Below, one piece after another: positions 42,881-51,818 of a stretch of 64,000 nucleotides of DNA (position 1 is its first letter; each line of letters starts with the position of its first letter). The notes beneath the pieces were generated by a model. It saw nothing but the letters and a program-made list of their open reading frames with translations. It did not search any database and was not told the DNA's origin. Origin of the DNA: Arthrobacter sunyaminii (GTDB taxonomy: Bacteria; Actinomycetota; Actinomycetes; Actinomycetales; Micrococcaceae); the NCBI RefSeq assembly GCF_018866305.1, contig NZ_CP076456.1, forward strand, positions 3,658,001 through 3,722,000. Direction: 5' to 3'. The position numbers were made by a program, and so were the translations under genes.

Positions 42881-43269
42881 GCATGCGACGCCGCCCTGCA
42901 GCGCCGCTTCGGTCCGCAGCCATGCTGGGGGCTGTGCTGGTGGCAGCCAGACTGTCGTCCTGCGCGGACTCTGCCGGAACACCTTCCTCCTCCGTTGAAG
43001 GCAGCTGGGGCAACACCGAGGATTCGGGCATGCCGTCCCTGGTGTTCGAATCCGGCGGCCGGGTGAACGGCACCGACGGCTGCAACGCCCTGATGGGCCG
43101 CTGGGACCAAAAAGGTTCCGCGGTGGAACTGAAAGACATGACCTCCACCTTGGTGGGCTGCATCGGCGTCGACACCTGGCTGTCCGATGCGGCCACCGCC
43201 GAGGTTGACGGCGAAAGTCTCGCACTGTTCAACAACGACGGCGACCCCATCGGCACGCTTCAGCGCTAA
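42871..43269 (+). CDS. META-domain lipoprotein
   Basis: 132 residues. A signal peptide with basic start and hydrophobic core (AAMLGAVLVAARLSSC) ends in a lipobox-like L-S-S-C, so Cys31 would be lipidated. The mature part is a short META domain (EGSWGNTEDSGMPSLVFESG, GCNALMGRWDQKGSAVEL, MTSTLVGC), related to HslJ. The start overlaps corA by 10 bp. META/HslJ proteins are surface or stress-linked; no exact role is known. Confidence 0.75.
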   Translation: MAVSMRRRPAAPLRSAAMLGAVLVAARLSSCADSAGTPSSSVEGSWGNTEDSGMPSLVFESGGRVNGTDGCNALMGRWDQKGSAVELKDMTSTLVGCIGVDTWLSDAATAEVDGESLALFNNDGDPIGTLQR

Positions 43270-43273
43270 CTAG

Positions 43274-44383
43274 TCATTCCCCGTCGAAATGGATGATCTG
43301 GCGCAGGGCCCGGCCTTCGGCGAGATCGTCCATGGCAGCGTTGATGCCCTCCAGCGGAATCCGGGCCGACACCAGCTTCTCCACCGGCAGCCGTCCCTGG
43401 CGCCAGAGGTCGGCAAAGATGGGCACATCACGGGAAGGAACGGCTGATCCCAGATAACTGCCGATAATGGTCCGGGCCTCAGCCACCAGGGTGAGCGGTG
43501 AAATCTGCGCCAGGGCCGTCGGAGCCGGCAGTCCCACGGTAATGGTGGTGCCGCCGGGCTCGGTCAGCGCCACAGCGGTCTCAAAGGCCCGGGCATTGCC
43601 GGCAGCTTCCACCACGGTGGACGCCGTGATGCCAAGCTCAGCAGCGGCCGCCGGCGTGTAGGCCTCCGCAGCGCCCAGAGCCTGGGCCTGCCCCAGCTTT
43701 TCCTCATTCGCGTCGATCCCAATGACCTCGGCGCCGAGGGCGCGTGCCGTGAGCAGGGCAGCCATTCCCACACCGCCCAGGCCCACCACCATCAGGGTGT
43801 CCCCCGGCTTTGGCTTGGCCAGGTTGAGCACGGCCCCGCCTCCGGTGAGGACGGCGCAGCCCAGCAAGGCGGCGACCTCCGGCGGCACATCGGCGCCCAC
43901 CTTCACCACCGACCGCTTGTCCACGACGGCGTGGGTGGCGAAGCCGGAAACGCCCAGATGATGCAGCACGTCTTCGCCGCCGCGGTGCAGCCGGACCTGT
44001 CCCGACAGCAGGGTTCCCTTGGTGTTGGAGGCGGTTCCCTCAGTGCAGGGAAGCAGCCCGTTGGACCGGCACCCGCGGCATTCCCCGCACCGGGGAAGGA
44101 ACGTCATGACAACGCGGTCACCGGGGACGAGCTCCGTCACGGAGTCTCCGACACTTTCCACAATGCCGGCGGCCTCATGGCCCAGAAGCATGGGCACCGG
44201 GCGCACCCTGTCGCCGTTGACCACGGACAAATCCGAATGGCAGATCCCGGCGCATTCGATCCGGACCCGGATCTCATCGCCGGCGGGCTCATCCAGTTCC
44301 AGGTCACAGATGGTCAGTGGCCTGGAATCCGCGTAGTTGGGTGTTCTGCCGATCTCCTCGAGCACCGCTCCCCGGATTTTCAC
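43274..44383 (-). CDS. Zinc-dependent alcohol dehydrogenase (MDR family)
   Basis: 369 residues. The catalytic zinc ligands are in ECAGICHSDLSVVNG (C-x-S) and the GHEAAGIVESVGDSV motif. The structural zinc Cys are in PRCGECRGCRSNGLLPC, and the coenzyme site is VVGLGGVGMAAL near 195-206. It matches class III-like/aryl-alcohol dehydrogenases. Its start overlaps the stop of the upstream MFS gene by 4 bp, so the pair may import and oxidise the same alcohol or aldehyde substrate. Confidence 0.9.
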   Translation of the reverse strand: MKIRGAVLEEIGRTPNYADSRPLTICDLELDEPAGDEIRVRIECAGICHSDLSVVNGDRVRPVPMLLGHEAAGIVESVGDSVTELVPGDRVVMTFLPRCGECRGCRSNGLLPCTEGTASNTKGTLLSGQVRLHRGGEDVLHHLGVSGFATHAVVDKRSVVKVGADVPPEVAALLGCAVLTGGGAVLNLAKPKPGDTLMVVGLGGVGMAALLTARALGAEVIGIDANEEKLGQAQALGAAEAYTPAAAAELGITASTVVEAAGNARAFETAVALTEPGGTTITVGLPAPTALAQISPLTLVAEARTIIGSYLGSAVPSRDVPIFADLWRQGRLPVEKLVSARIPLEGINAAMDDLAEGRALRQIIHFDGE

Positions 44384-45732
44384 CGCTTGCTCTTGTGCAC
44401 TTCATCGACGTGCAGGTCAGCACCCCGGGTTTCCTTCACCATGCTCACCGCAGCGAAGGAGATGACGCAAAGCACCATGATGTAGATGCCGATGGACGGC
44501 GACCATCCGGTTTCATTGAGCAGCATCTGCGCGATGGTGGGAGCAAAAGCGCCGCCAAGGATTGCACCCAGCGCATAGCCGATGGACACCCCGGAGTACC
44601 GGACCCGGGCGGGGAACATCTCGGCGTACAGCGCCGACTGCGGGCCGTAGGACAAACCCAATCCGATGGTCAGCACAAAGATGGCGACGGCGAACAGGAC
44701 GATGTTGGCGGTGTCGATGAGCAGGAACATGGGTACGGCCCAGAGGAACACCCAGGCGTAGCCGATCTGGAAGGTCCGGATCCTGCCGATCCGGTCCGAG
44801 AGAATCCCGCCGTACATGGTGAAGATCAGCCAGCCGAAGGATCCCAAGGTGGTGGCCAGCAGCACTGAGGGGCGGTGCATCCCCAGCCCGCCGTCGTCGG
44901 CCTTGCCGGTGGCATAGGAAGCGAAAAACGCGATGACCAGGTATCCGGCGGCGTTGTTGGCAATGAAGATCAGGGCGCTGAGGACAACTTCGCGGGTGTT
45001 GTGCTTGAACAGCTGGGCCAGCGGCGCGGAGGATTCCTTCTTGCGCTCCTGGATTTCCAGGAAGATCGGGCTCTCATCCACGGACCGGCGGATGAAGTAC
45101 CCCACCCCGATCAGCACCACGGAGAACAGGAACGGGATGCGCCACCCCCAGGACAGGAACTGCTCTTCGGTGAGGCTGGTGCTGAGCACGTACATGACGA
45201 ACGTCGCCAGGATCATGCCGATCGGAACGCCGATCTGCGGGTAGGCGCCGAAGAGTCCGCGCTTATTCACGGGTGCGTGCTCCACGGACAACAGGGCCGC
45301 ACCGCCCCACTCGCCGCCCGCCGAGAAGCCCTGCAGGATGCGCAGCAGCACGAGCAGGATGGGAGCCGCAACGCCGATCTGGGCGTAGGTGGGAACGAGC
45401 CCGATGAGTGCCGTCGAAGCACCCATCATCAGCAGGGTGAAGACGAGCATCTTCTTGCGGCCGAGCTTGTCACCGAGGTGCCCGGCGACAACGGCGCCCA
45501 GCGGCCGGAACAGGAAGCTGATGCCGATGGTTGCGAAGGACACCACCTGTCCCATCGGTCCTTCGCTGACCGGGCCGAAATAGAGCGTTGCCAGGACCAG
45601 GCCGGCTGCCTGGGCGTAGATAAAGAAGTCGTACCATTCGATGGTGGTGCCCACGAGGGTTCCCGCGAGGACCTTGCGTTCCTCCCGTGACATCTTGCCG
45701 GCGGCGGGGGCTCCCGCGATGCTGCTGCTCAT
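44380..45732 (-). CDS. MFS transporter of the metabolite:H+ symporter (MHS) family
   Basis: 450 residues, 12 TM segments. The N-terminal GTTIEWYDFFIYAQAAGLVL and the loop VVAGHLGDKLGRKKMLVFTL are hallmarks of the ProP/ShiA/KgtP-like MHS group. The central RRSVDESPIFLEIQERKKES loop is also typical. Such carriers import organic acids or compatible solutes with protons. ATG 45732 with GGAG six bases before is preferred over ATG 45744. It is translationally coupled to the alcohol dehydrogenase gene. Confidence 0.9.
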   Translation of the reverse strand: MSSSIAGAPAAGKMSREERKVLAGTLVGTTIEWYDFFIYAQAAGLVLATLYFGPVSEGPMGQVVSFATIGISFLFRPLGAVVAGHLGDKLGRKKMLVFTLLMMGASTALIGLVPTYAQIGVAAPILLVLLRILQGFSAGGEWGGAALLSVEHAPVNKRGLFGAYPQIGVPIGMILATFVMYVLSTSLTEEQFLSWGWRIPFLFSVVLIGVGYFIRRSVDESPIFLEIQERKKESSAPLAQLFKHNTREVVLSALIFIANNAAGYLVIAFFASYATGKADDGGLGMHRPSVLLATTLGSFGWLIFTMYGGILSDRIGRIRTFQIGYAWVFLWAVPMFLLIDTANIVLFAVAIFVLTIGLGLSYGPQSALYAEMFPARVRYSGVSIGYALGAILGGAFAPTIAQMLLNETGWSPSIGIYIMVLCVISFAAVSMVKETRGADLHVDEVHKSKR

Positions 45733-45771
45733 GAAAAACTCCATTGTTCATCCGGAGGGCTGGAATAACTG

Positions 45772-45785
45772 AAAGAACGTTCGGT
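45772..45785. promoter_or_regulatory. Putative operator before the MHS transporter
   Basis: AAAGAACGTTCGGT contains the perfect core palindrome GAACGTTC and lies 40 bp upstream of the MFS start, within its promoter region. It could be a TetR-type site. Only the core is symmetrical. Confidence 0.25.
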
Positions 45786-45893
45786 ATGTACCTTGCGGAT
45801 AAGATACCGGAATTGTGACATAAAACACAGGCATGTCCGGAGTGTGACTCGGCGCCGCAGATGCAGCAGCGCCGAAGCTTCAGCGCTATCGCG

Positions 45894-46856
45894 TCAAATG
45901 ATCTTTCGGAGCCGGCGCTGGGAGTGCCCGGCAATGAGGAGCCGTTTCCCCGCGTAGGGAACTCCGCCTGTCAGCCGCCAGCCCACCGCCAGCCAGATGC
46001 TGACCGCACGCTCCGCCACCCACAGCGGAGCCCACAGAGCAGCGTCCGCCTTGAACACCCGCACTCCGCCCGCCCGGCGCCGGCCAACCTCGGCTGTCAT
46101 GACGCTGATTGCCGCAACCATCGCCAGCCGTGCCGGTTCCTTCCGGAGCATCAGCAGCAGCGGCAGCAGCGCAGCCTCGGCAGCAAGGCGCCCCGGCTGG
46201 GCGAAGTCGTCATAGGCCTGGCGCACCCGCTGGCCCCAGAAGTGACGGGTTGAACAGCAGATCCGGGCGACAAACAGGTCATCCGCCCGAATTTCGCGGC
46301 CGCCCGCGGCCCGGATGGTGCGGAGCAGTTCCAGATTTTCGAAGAGGACGTCACCGCTGTAGCCGCCGGCCGCGTGCAGCGTTGACTTGCGGATGGCCAG
46401 CGTCCCGGGATAGTCAGAGCCGAGCGCCCTGTTGATCAGTGTTCGGGCGGTATCCCAGCGGGCATGCCACGGTTTTGCGTCCGCGAAATAATTCTGGGGG
46501 CGGACGGCGTCGGCGTTTTCGAGCAGCGCGACCACACGCTCGAGAGATTCGCGGGTGTACCGCACATCGTCGTCGGCAATCACCAGGTATTCAAACGCGC
46601 TGAGCTGTACCCCCGTCAGCACGCCCTCGACCTTTCCGTTCGCCAAACCCAGCGGATGAGGGCGGCAATGCCGTACAGCGGCGGGGAAAACCTTTGCATG
46701 CAGGGAGAACTGGGGGGCAGGAGAACCGTCAACCACCAGGACGGAGATCCACTGGCTCAGCTCTTTCAGATACCGGCAAAGCGAGGCAAGGTCCCCGCCG
46801 TCGTTCCATTTGAGCGGCAGGATGTATCCAGCTTCAGCCAGCACCGGACGAACCAC
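45894..46856 (-). CDS. Glycosyltransferase family 2-like protein
   Basis: 320 residues. The N-terminal half is a GT-A fold: ILPLKWNDGGDLASLCRYLK, ISVLVVDGSP, and the metal-binding D-D-D in YLVIADDDVRYTRESLERVV near 90-110. An Asn/Arg-rich stretch with W-H-A-R-W-D follows, and a Trp-rich C-terminal part may associate with the membrane (AERAVSIWLAVGWRL). No other glycan-synthesis genes adjoin it, so the acceptor is unknown. Confidence 0.78.
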   Translation of the reverse strand: MVRPVLAEAGYILPLKWNDGGDLASLCRYLKELSQWISVLVVDGSPAPQFSLHAKVFPAAVRHCRPHPLGLANGKVEGVLTGVQLSAFEYLVIADDDVRYTRESLERVVALLENADAVRPQNYFADAKPWHARWDTARTLINRALGSDYPGTLAIRKSTLHAAGGYSGDVLFENLELLRTIRAAGGREIRADDLFVARICCSTRHFWGQRVRQAYDDFAQPGRLAAEAALLPLLLMLRKEPARLAMVAAISVMTAEVGRRRAGGVRVFKADAALWAPLWVAERAVSIWLAVGWRLTGGVPYAGKRLLIAGHSQRRLRKII

Positions 46857-46966
46857 AACGCCGCACCTCCCCTGATGAGCCCGCCGCCGGAGCGCTTACA
46901 GCCATGTGGATGCCGGGGCCGCCGCCGGACCTGTGGACGGCGGCAGCCCCGGCACCAGCTCTTCAG

Positions 46967-47848
46967 TTACTCCTTGTGCAGCTTGTCCTGAACGCTGCCC
47001 GCCACCTTTTCGACTACGTTCGGCAAATCAGTGGTGCCGTAGTAACGCGCGTCCACCCTGGTGGGAGGGGGCATGGGGGCCGACGTCGTCGGCCCGTCAT
47101 GGTAGGTGAACTCACCGTGTCCGTCCGGAGTGGGGCCGGAAGCCCATGAACCTTCCGAAGCAGTCTTTCCGTCCGAGAAGTTCAAATACTGGTACGAGAC
47201 GGAGCGTTCTTCCTTCTTGATCGGGAAGTTGGACGGCACCGGAAGGGATTCAGCGCCTTCGGCCTGGAGCTCCCTGGCCGCCGCCAGCCACTGGTTCTGG
47301 TGCATGGTGTCGCGGGCCAGCAGAAAGGACAGAAGGTCCCGGACACCATGGTCATCGGTCATATGGTAGAGCCTGGCAACAGCGAGCCTGCCCTGCATTT
47401 CGGCGTTGGCATTCGCCGTGAAGTCGGCCAACAGGTTACCGCTGGCGGTGATGTAGCTGCCCTGCCAGGGATTGCCGTTGGAATCCACCGGACGCGCGCC
47501 GGCACCGGCCACGATGGCATGCTGCACGTCCATCCCTCCGACCACCGCCGCCACTGTTGGATCATTCTGGACGGCGTCTTCCGTGATTCCCAGCGGCGCC
47601 TTCTCCAGCAGCTGGGCAATCATGACAGCCAGCATCTCCACGTGGCCCATTTCCTCTGCCCCGATTCCGAAGAGCAGGTCGCGGTATTTGCCGGGAATGT
47701 GGGTGTTCCAGGCTTGGAATTCATATTGCAGGGCAACCGTAATTTCACCGTACTGGCCGCCAAGCACCTCCTGAAGCTTGCGGGCATAGACGGCGTCGGG
47801 CTTGTCGGGCGTGGACTTGAATTGGAGTTCCTGCTTGTGGAAAAACAT
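46967..47848 (-). CDS. Manganese catalase
   Basis: 293 residues. The dimanganese ligands line up at E35 (QYGEITVALQYEFQAW), E66 and H69 (GAEEMGHVEM), E150 (NANAEMQGRL) and H183 (RDTMHQNQW), close to the numbering of known Mn-catalases. It disproportionates hydrogen peroxide in the cytoplasm. GGAGG five bases before ATG 47846-47848 fixes the start. A motif shared with two other stress-type genes lies 112 bp upstream, overlapping the stop of the preceding lhgO gene. Confidence 0.93.
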   Translation of the reverse strand: MFFHKQELQFKSTPDKPDAVYARKLQEVLGGQYGEITVALQYEFQAWNTHIPGKYRDLLFGIGAEEMGHVEMLAVMIAQLLEKAPLGITEDAVQNDPTVAAVVGGMDVQHAIVAGAGARPVDSNGNPWQGSYITASGNLLADFTANANAEMQGRLAVARLYHMTDDHGVRDLLSFLLARDTMHQNQWLAAARELQAEGAESLPVPSNFPIKKEERSVSYQYLNFSDGKTASEGSWASGPTPDGHGEFTYHDGPTTSAPMPPPTRVDARYYGTTDLPNVVEKVAGSVQDKLHKE

Positions 47849-47960
47849 AGATACCTCCGTGAGGGGTTGGAGCACCCGCTTCGGCACCGCTTTGGCAGCA
47901 GGCGAGCCGGTGCGCGTACCCTCAACGTAGCCGCGGCAACCCCCGCAGGGAAGAGTAATC

Positions 47961-47975
47961 AGCATACTTACTATT
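47961..47975 (-). promoter_or_regulatory. Shared stress motif, copy 1 (Mn-catalase)
   Basis: On the minus strand this reads AATAGTAAGTATGCT, then GAT, fitting TAGTAAGNATRCTKA. It lies 112 bp upstream of the Mn-catalase start, in the same orientation as the copies before the 58081 gene and the 60085 SDR gene. It overlaps the stop codon of the upstream LhgO-like gene. Confidence 0.55.
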
Positions 47976-49167
47976 GAATTCCGGTGAGTTCATTGGCGAT
48001 CAGGCGGCCAATTTCCAGCGCTGCCGTGGCCGCCGGAGACGGTGCATTGAGCACGTGAATCTGCCGGGGCGCCCGCTCATACAAAAAGTCATCCACCAGG
48101 GTTCCGTCCCGCCGCATGGCCTGTGCCCGCACCCCGGCATGTGCCGGCACGAGGCAGTCATCCGGAAGAGCCGGCACCAGTTCGCGCAGTCCGGCCAGGA
48201 AGCGTTTCCGTGACAGTGACCGGGTGGTTTCAGAAAGCCCCACCCGCCAGAACTTTGCTCCCAGTTTCCAGAGCCCCGGCCAAGCGGCGCTGTCCAGCAC
48301 ATCCCGCGGGTTGACCGTCAACCAGGTGTATCCCTCCCGGGCCAGGGCAAAAACGGCATTCGGACCGGCGTGTACGGATCCTGTGGTCATTTTGGTCAGA
48401 TGAACGCCCAGAAAAGGAAAGGCTGGATCCGGCACCGGGTAGATGAGCCCGTTCACCAGATGCTGTGCCTGCGGAGTTAGCTCGAAGTACTCGCCGCGGA
48501 ACGGGATGATCCGCACGTCGGGCCGGATTCCGGCCAGGCGTGCAACGCGGTCGCTGTGCAGCCCCGCGCAGTTCACGAACTGATGGCCCCGGAAGGTTCC
48601 GGCATCCGTCTCGACGGTGACCCCGCAGGCGTCGGAATGCACAGCCGACACCTCGGCATTGAGGTGTATTTCTCCCCCGGCCTCCCGGATCAGGCGGACC
48701 AGCGCTGCGCAGACGCCCCGGTAATCCACAATCCCGGTGGACTCCACCCGCAGGGCCGCGAGGGATTGGACGTTCGGCTCATAGCCGCGCGCTTCTTCCG
48801 GCCCAATGAGACGGCAGGGAACACCGTTCTCCATTCCGCGGCGAAGCAGCTCCTTCAGGGCCGGCAGCTGGCTTTCCCGGGTTGCCACTACGAGCTTTCC
48901 CGTGATCCGCACATCCACGCCGTGGGTTTCGGCGAAGCCGCGCATGGAGCTGGCCCCGGCGGCGCCCAGGGCTGCCTTCAGGCTTCCCGGCGTGTAGTAC
49001 AGCCCGGAGTGGATGACACCGGAGTTGTTGCCGGTCTGATGCGCCGCCACGGAACTTTCCTTGTCCAGGACCGTCACCCGGTTGCCCCGCCGGGCAAGTT
49101 CAAGTGCCGTGGCCAGTCCGACGATCCCGGCGCCGGCTATTACTGCATGGTTTGGGCCCTGTGCCAC
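47971..49167 (-). CDS. lhgO: FAD-dependent L-2-hydroxyglutarate oxidase-like enzyme (LhgO)
   Basis: 398 residues of the DAO family. The FAD site is VIAGAGIVGLATALELARRG (about 9-28), followed by VTVLDKESSVAAHQTGNNSG. The GVIHSGLYYTPGSLKA segment that follows is characteristic of LhgO. The C-terminal HAGVRAQ and HVLNAPSPAATAALEIGRLI are also conserved. It oxidises L-2-hydroxyglutarate or a similar L-2-hydroxy acid. The GTG start directly follows the FAH-gene stop. It is the last gene of the TRAP/DapA operon. Confidence 0.9.
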   Translation of the reverse strand: MAQGPNHAVIAGAGIVGLATALELARRGNRVTVLDKESSVAAHQTGNNSGVIHSGLYYTPGSLKAALGAAGASSMRGFAETHGVDVRITGKLVVATRESQLPALKELLRRGMENGVPCRLIGPEEARGYEPNVQSLAALRVESTGIVDYRGVCAALVRLIREAGGEIHLNAEVSAVHSDACGVTVETDAGTFRGHQFVNCAGLHSDRVARLAGIRPDVRIIPFRGEYFELTPQAQHLVNGLIYPVPDPAFPFLGVHLTKMTTGSVHAGPNAVFALAREGYTWLTVNPRDVLDSAAWPGLWKLGAKFWRVGLSETTRSLSRKRFLAGLRELVPALPDDCLVPAHAGVRAQAMRRDGTLVDDFLYERAPRQIHVLNAPSPAATAALEIGRLIANELTGIQ

Positions 49168-50055
49168 TTAGGAGCCGCCGAAGCCGGTGACGGGGTTGAT
49201 GAGCCCCGGAATCCCGCTGATCCGGCATTGCGCAGTATCCCCGGCCCGGATGTGGACGGCGCCCGGTGTGCCGGTGGAAATGATGTCCCCTGGAAACAGG
49301 GGCATGACCTTGCTGTGGAAACTGATGAGGAAGGCCGGGTCATAGCGCATATGGGACACCGTGTTGGTGCGCCGCTGCTCTCCGTTCACCACGGTGGAAA
49401 CCACCAGGTCCCCCAGCGTCCCCTCCCCCACGGCCTCGGCCAGCGGAACAATTTGGGGACCAAAGGAGAAGAATCCCGGAAAGTTCTTGGCGCGGGTGAG
49501 GAACCGCGGATTGCGTTCCAGAATGTCTTCAGCCGTCTGGTCCAGCACCGGCACGAGGCCGGCCGCGTAGGACAGGGCGTCTTCGGGTTCCACATTGCGG
49601 CAGTAGCGTCCGATCACCACACCCACTTCCGCCTCCGTGGTGGTGCGTATGCTCTGTTCCGGCACAGGAATGGCTTCTCCGGGACCAATGACGGTGTGGT
49701 CGCCCTTAATAAAGGACGCCGGTTCGTCGGGAACAACTTCCGCCAGGTCAGAAGCATGTTCCAGATAGTTCAAACCGATGCCCCAGATGAGCCGCGGATG
49801 ACGGTAGGGCGCGCCGTAGGTGACGGACCCGGGATTGGTGAAGACGGCGTCGTCCGCTTTCTCCGCCGCGTCCTCCAGGTCCCCCAGCAGTCCGTTGGTC
49901 AGCACAGCCAGGAGATCACCGGTGAATCCCGGCAGCAGGTCGCGGACCAATGCCGTGCCGCGCCGTGGATGGACGACGGCGGGCGCTTCCACCGGGTGGT
50001 CCGGGCTGGAGCTGCCCTCATGGATGGAACACAGGCGCAGGATACGGGGAGTCAC
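49168..50055 (-). CDS. Fumarylacetoacetate hydrolase (FAH) family protein
   Basis: 295 residues. The FAH core has GIGLNYLEHASDLAEVVPDE, FIKGDHTVIGPGEAIPVPEQ, and the metal-binding E-x-E-x-G-V-V-I-G segment (TTTEAEVGVVIGRY). The late GDIISTGTPGAVHIRAGDT stretch is also conserved. Members hydrolyse or decarboxylate beta-diketo acids such as acylpyruvates and 2,4-diketo-3-deoxy sugar acids. The stop abuts the LhgO start. In this operon it may cleave a 2,4-diketo acid to pyruvate and a hydroxy acid. Confidence 0.9.
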   Translation of the reverse strand: MTPRILRLCSIHEGSSSPDHPVEAPAVVHPRRGTALVRDLLPGFTGDLLAVLTNGLLGDLEDAAEKADDAVFTNPGSVTYGAPYRHPRLIWGIGLNYLEHASDLAEVVPDEPASFIKGDHTVIGPGEAIPVPEQSIRTTTEAEVGVVIGRYCRNVEPEDALSYAAGLVPVLDQTAEDILERNPRFLTRAKNFPGFFSFGPQIVPLAEAVGEGTLGDLVVSTVVNGEQRRTNTVSHMRYDPAFLISFHSKVMPLFPGDIISTGTPGAVHIRAGDTAQCRISGIPGLINPVTGFGGS

Positions 50056-50102
50056 GGAAACGGTCCTTTCAACAGTGGGCGAAGGCGTCCGGCGGGAACT
50101 CT

Positions 50103-50876
50103 CTAGTAGGAACGGACCAGTCCGCCGTCACACCGGATCTGCTCCCCGGTGACGTAGGACGCGGTGGTTCCGGCGAGGAAAGTGACGACGGCGGCAAACT
50201 CCTCGGGGCGCCCGTACCGTCCGGCGGGAATCGAGGCTTCGGAAGCTGCGCGGACCTCTTCGGGGGTTTGCCCGGCCCGCGCCGCGGCGGCGGAATCCAG
50301 GGAGGCAACGCGGTCTGTATCTATCCGGCCGGGAAGCACCATGTTGACTGTCACCCCTTCAGCGGCAACTTCAGCCGCCAGGGTTTTCAGGTAACCGGCA
50401 AGGCCGGCCCGGGCCATGTTGGACAGGGCGAGGTTGGGCAGCGGCTGCTGAACTCCGGAGGAGCCCACCGCGATAATCCGCCCCCAGCCGCGGCGGCGCA
50501 TGCCGGGCAGGACCAGGGAGGTGAGCCGCAGCTGCTGGAGGAGCAGCTGGTTCACGGCCGCGGCTGCCTGCTCGGCCGTCAGATCCGCGGCCACACCGGG
50601 CGGCGGACCGCCGCTGTTCAGCACCAGCACGTCAACCGGCCCAAACGCCTCCTCCGCCAGCCGGACCAGCTCCTCCGGGGCACCGCCGTCGTTCAGATCC
50701 ACCGTCACGCCGACGGCGGATGCCAGGCGGGCAGCCTCCGCCTCCACAACGTCCCTCCTGCGGGCGGCGAGCACCACGTTGGCACCCTCCTCGCTGAGTG
50801 CGCGGGCAACGGCCAGGCCGATGCCGGAACTGGATCCCGGAATGAGCACATTCTTGCCTTTCAACCCAATGTCCAT
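50103..50876 (-). CDS. Short-chain dehydrogenase/reductase (SDR)
   Basis: 257 residues. The cofactor site is VLIPGSSSGIGLAVARAL (about 10-27), the NAG-like segment is VLVLNSGGPPPG, and the active site region has AVGSSGVQQPLPNLALSNMA. The usual catalytic Tyr of Y-x-x-x-K is not in this segment (ALSNMARAGLAGY), which is typical of the 3-oxoacyl-reductase-like subgroup with N-S-G-G-P. The C-terminus GEQIRCDGGLVRSY is normal. It overlaps the DapA-like gene by one base and belongs to the catabolic operon. Confidence 0.82.
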   Translation of the reverse strand: MDIGLKGKNVLIPGSSSGIGLAVARALSEEGANVVLAARRRDVVEAEAARLASAVGVTVDLNDGGAPEELVRLAEEAFGPVDVLVLNSGGPPPGVAADLTAEQAAAAVNQLLLQQLRLTSLVLPGMRRRGWGRIIAVGSSGVQQPLPNLALSNMARAGLAGYLKTLAAEVAAEGVTVNMVLPGRIDTDRVASLDSAAAARAGQTPEEVRAASEASIPAGRYGRPEEFAAVVTFLAGTTASYVTGEQIRCDGGLVRSY

Positions 50877-51781
50877 CAGGCGACCTCCATTCGAACTGCT
50901 GCGAGTTGGGCTTCAATGAGATCGGACAGTTCCGGCGGAAGGGACGGTGCCGGCGGACGGACGGACGCTTCGGCAATAATGCCCCGCCGCCGCAGCACCT
51001 CCTTGCGCAGGGCCAGGCCAACACCGGGCTGGGCTTCGAAATTGGCTAGCGGCAGCCAGGGCGCGAAGGCTGCCCGCGCCTCGTGGAATCCCCCCTTGCG
51101 AAAGCCGTCCAGCGCGGCGAGAAGCCCTTCCGGGTGCGAGAATCCGGTCATTGCTCCGGCGGCTCCCGCTGCCAGTTCATCAAGCAGTCCCACTCCGCCC
51201 AGGCCTCCGAAGACCGGAATCCGGGTTCCGCGGGTGAGCCTTGCGATGGCAAGGGCCGTGGGAGGAGCCTCTGACTTCACTGCCGTAATGAACGGGCAGC
51301 GTTCGACGACGGCGAGGATCTGCTCGGCACTGATATGCACCGAAGACGCCACTGGATAATCCTGCAGCACAATTCCGGCACCGGTAGCCTCGTGGATAGC
51401 GCTCAGATGGGCGGCGAGGACCTCGGGGACCGGGCTGTTGATCTGCACCATCAAAGCGGCAAGGCTGCTGCCGGCGGCCCGGGAGGCGGCAACAGCCTGT
51501 TCAAGCGCCGGAGCAGTGCTGCGTGCGGAGATTCCCACCACCAGGGGGCATGTCCCGGCGTCCCGGGCAACGGAGCGCACGGCTAGTTCCTGCTCCTCGG
51601 AACTCAGTGCGGCACCCTCGCCAAAGACACCCAGCACCACCATTCCGGCAGCGTTCAGACCCGTGTACAGCTGGACTTCCCGGCGCAGGGATTCAGTGTC
51701 CACAGCCAGCGCGGGACCGTAAAAAGGCGTGGCCAGTACGCCCCAGAGTCCGGGAGCCAGCGGGGATACGGACGTGGTCAT
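50876..51781 (-). CDS. DapA/NAL-family lyase or dehydratase
   Basis: 301 residues of the class I aldolase (beta/alpha)8 fold. The Schiff-base Lys is in FITAVKSEAPPTA and the conserved Tyr in GIVLQDYPVASS. The usual TTGE of true DapA is replaced by GVFGEG, so it is not lysine-pathway DHDPS but one of the N-acetylneuraminate/keto-deoxy sugar acid group. AAAGGA six bases before ATG 51779-51781 fixes the start. It sits between a TRAP transporter and SDR/FAH enzymes, suggesting sugar acid breakdown. Confidence 0.87.
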   Translation of the reverse strand: MTTSVSPLAPGLWGVLATPFYGPALAVDTESLRREVQLYTGLNAAGMVVLGVFGEGAALSSEEQELAVRSVARDAGTCPLVVGISARSTAPALEQAVAASRAAGSSLAALMVQINSPVPEVLAAHLSAIHEATGAGIVLQDYPVASSVHISAEQILAVVERCPFITAVKSEAPPTALAIARLTRGTRIPVFGGLGGVGLLDELAAGAAGAMTGFSHPEGLLAALDGFRKGGFHEARAAFAPWLPLANFEAQPGVGLALRKEVLRRRGIIAEASVRPPAPSLPPELSDLIEAQLAAVRMEVA

Positions 51782-51818
51782 GAGGCGTCCTTTCGCGTTT
51801 TCACGGCAGATCCGGCAC

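Noticed and set aside
50103..50876. Calling the operon SDR gene a pseudogene because a canonical Y-x-x-x-K is not obvious
   Set aside because: The frame is intact, the cofactor site and C-terminus are normal, and the subgroup shows variation in this region.
48556..51359. Long plus-strand open frames opposite the lhgO, FAH, SDR and DapA genes
   Set aside because: They lie antisense to clearly conserved enzymes, have no ribosome binding sites and show the Gly/Arg/His-rich composition of GC-driven shadow frames.
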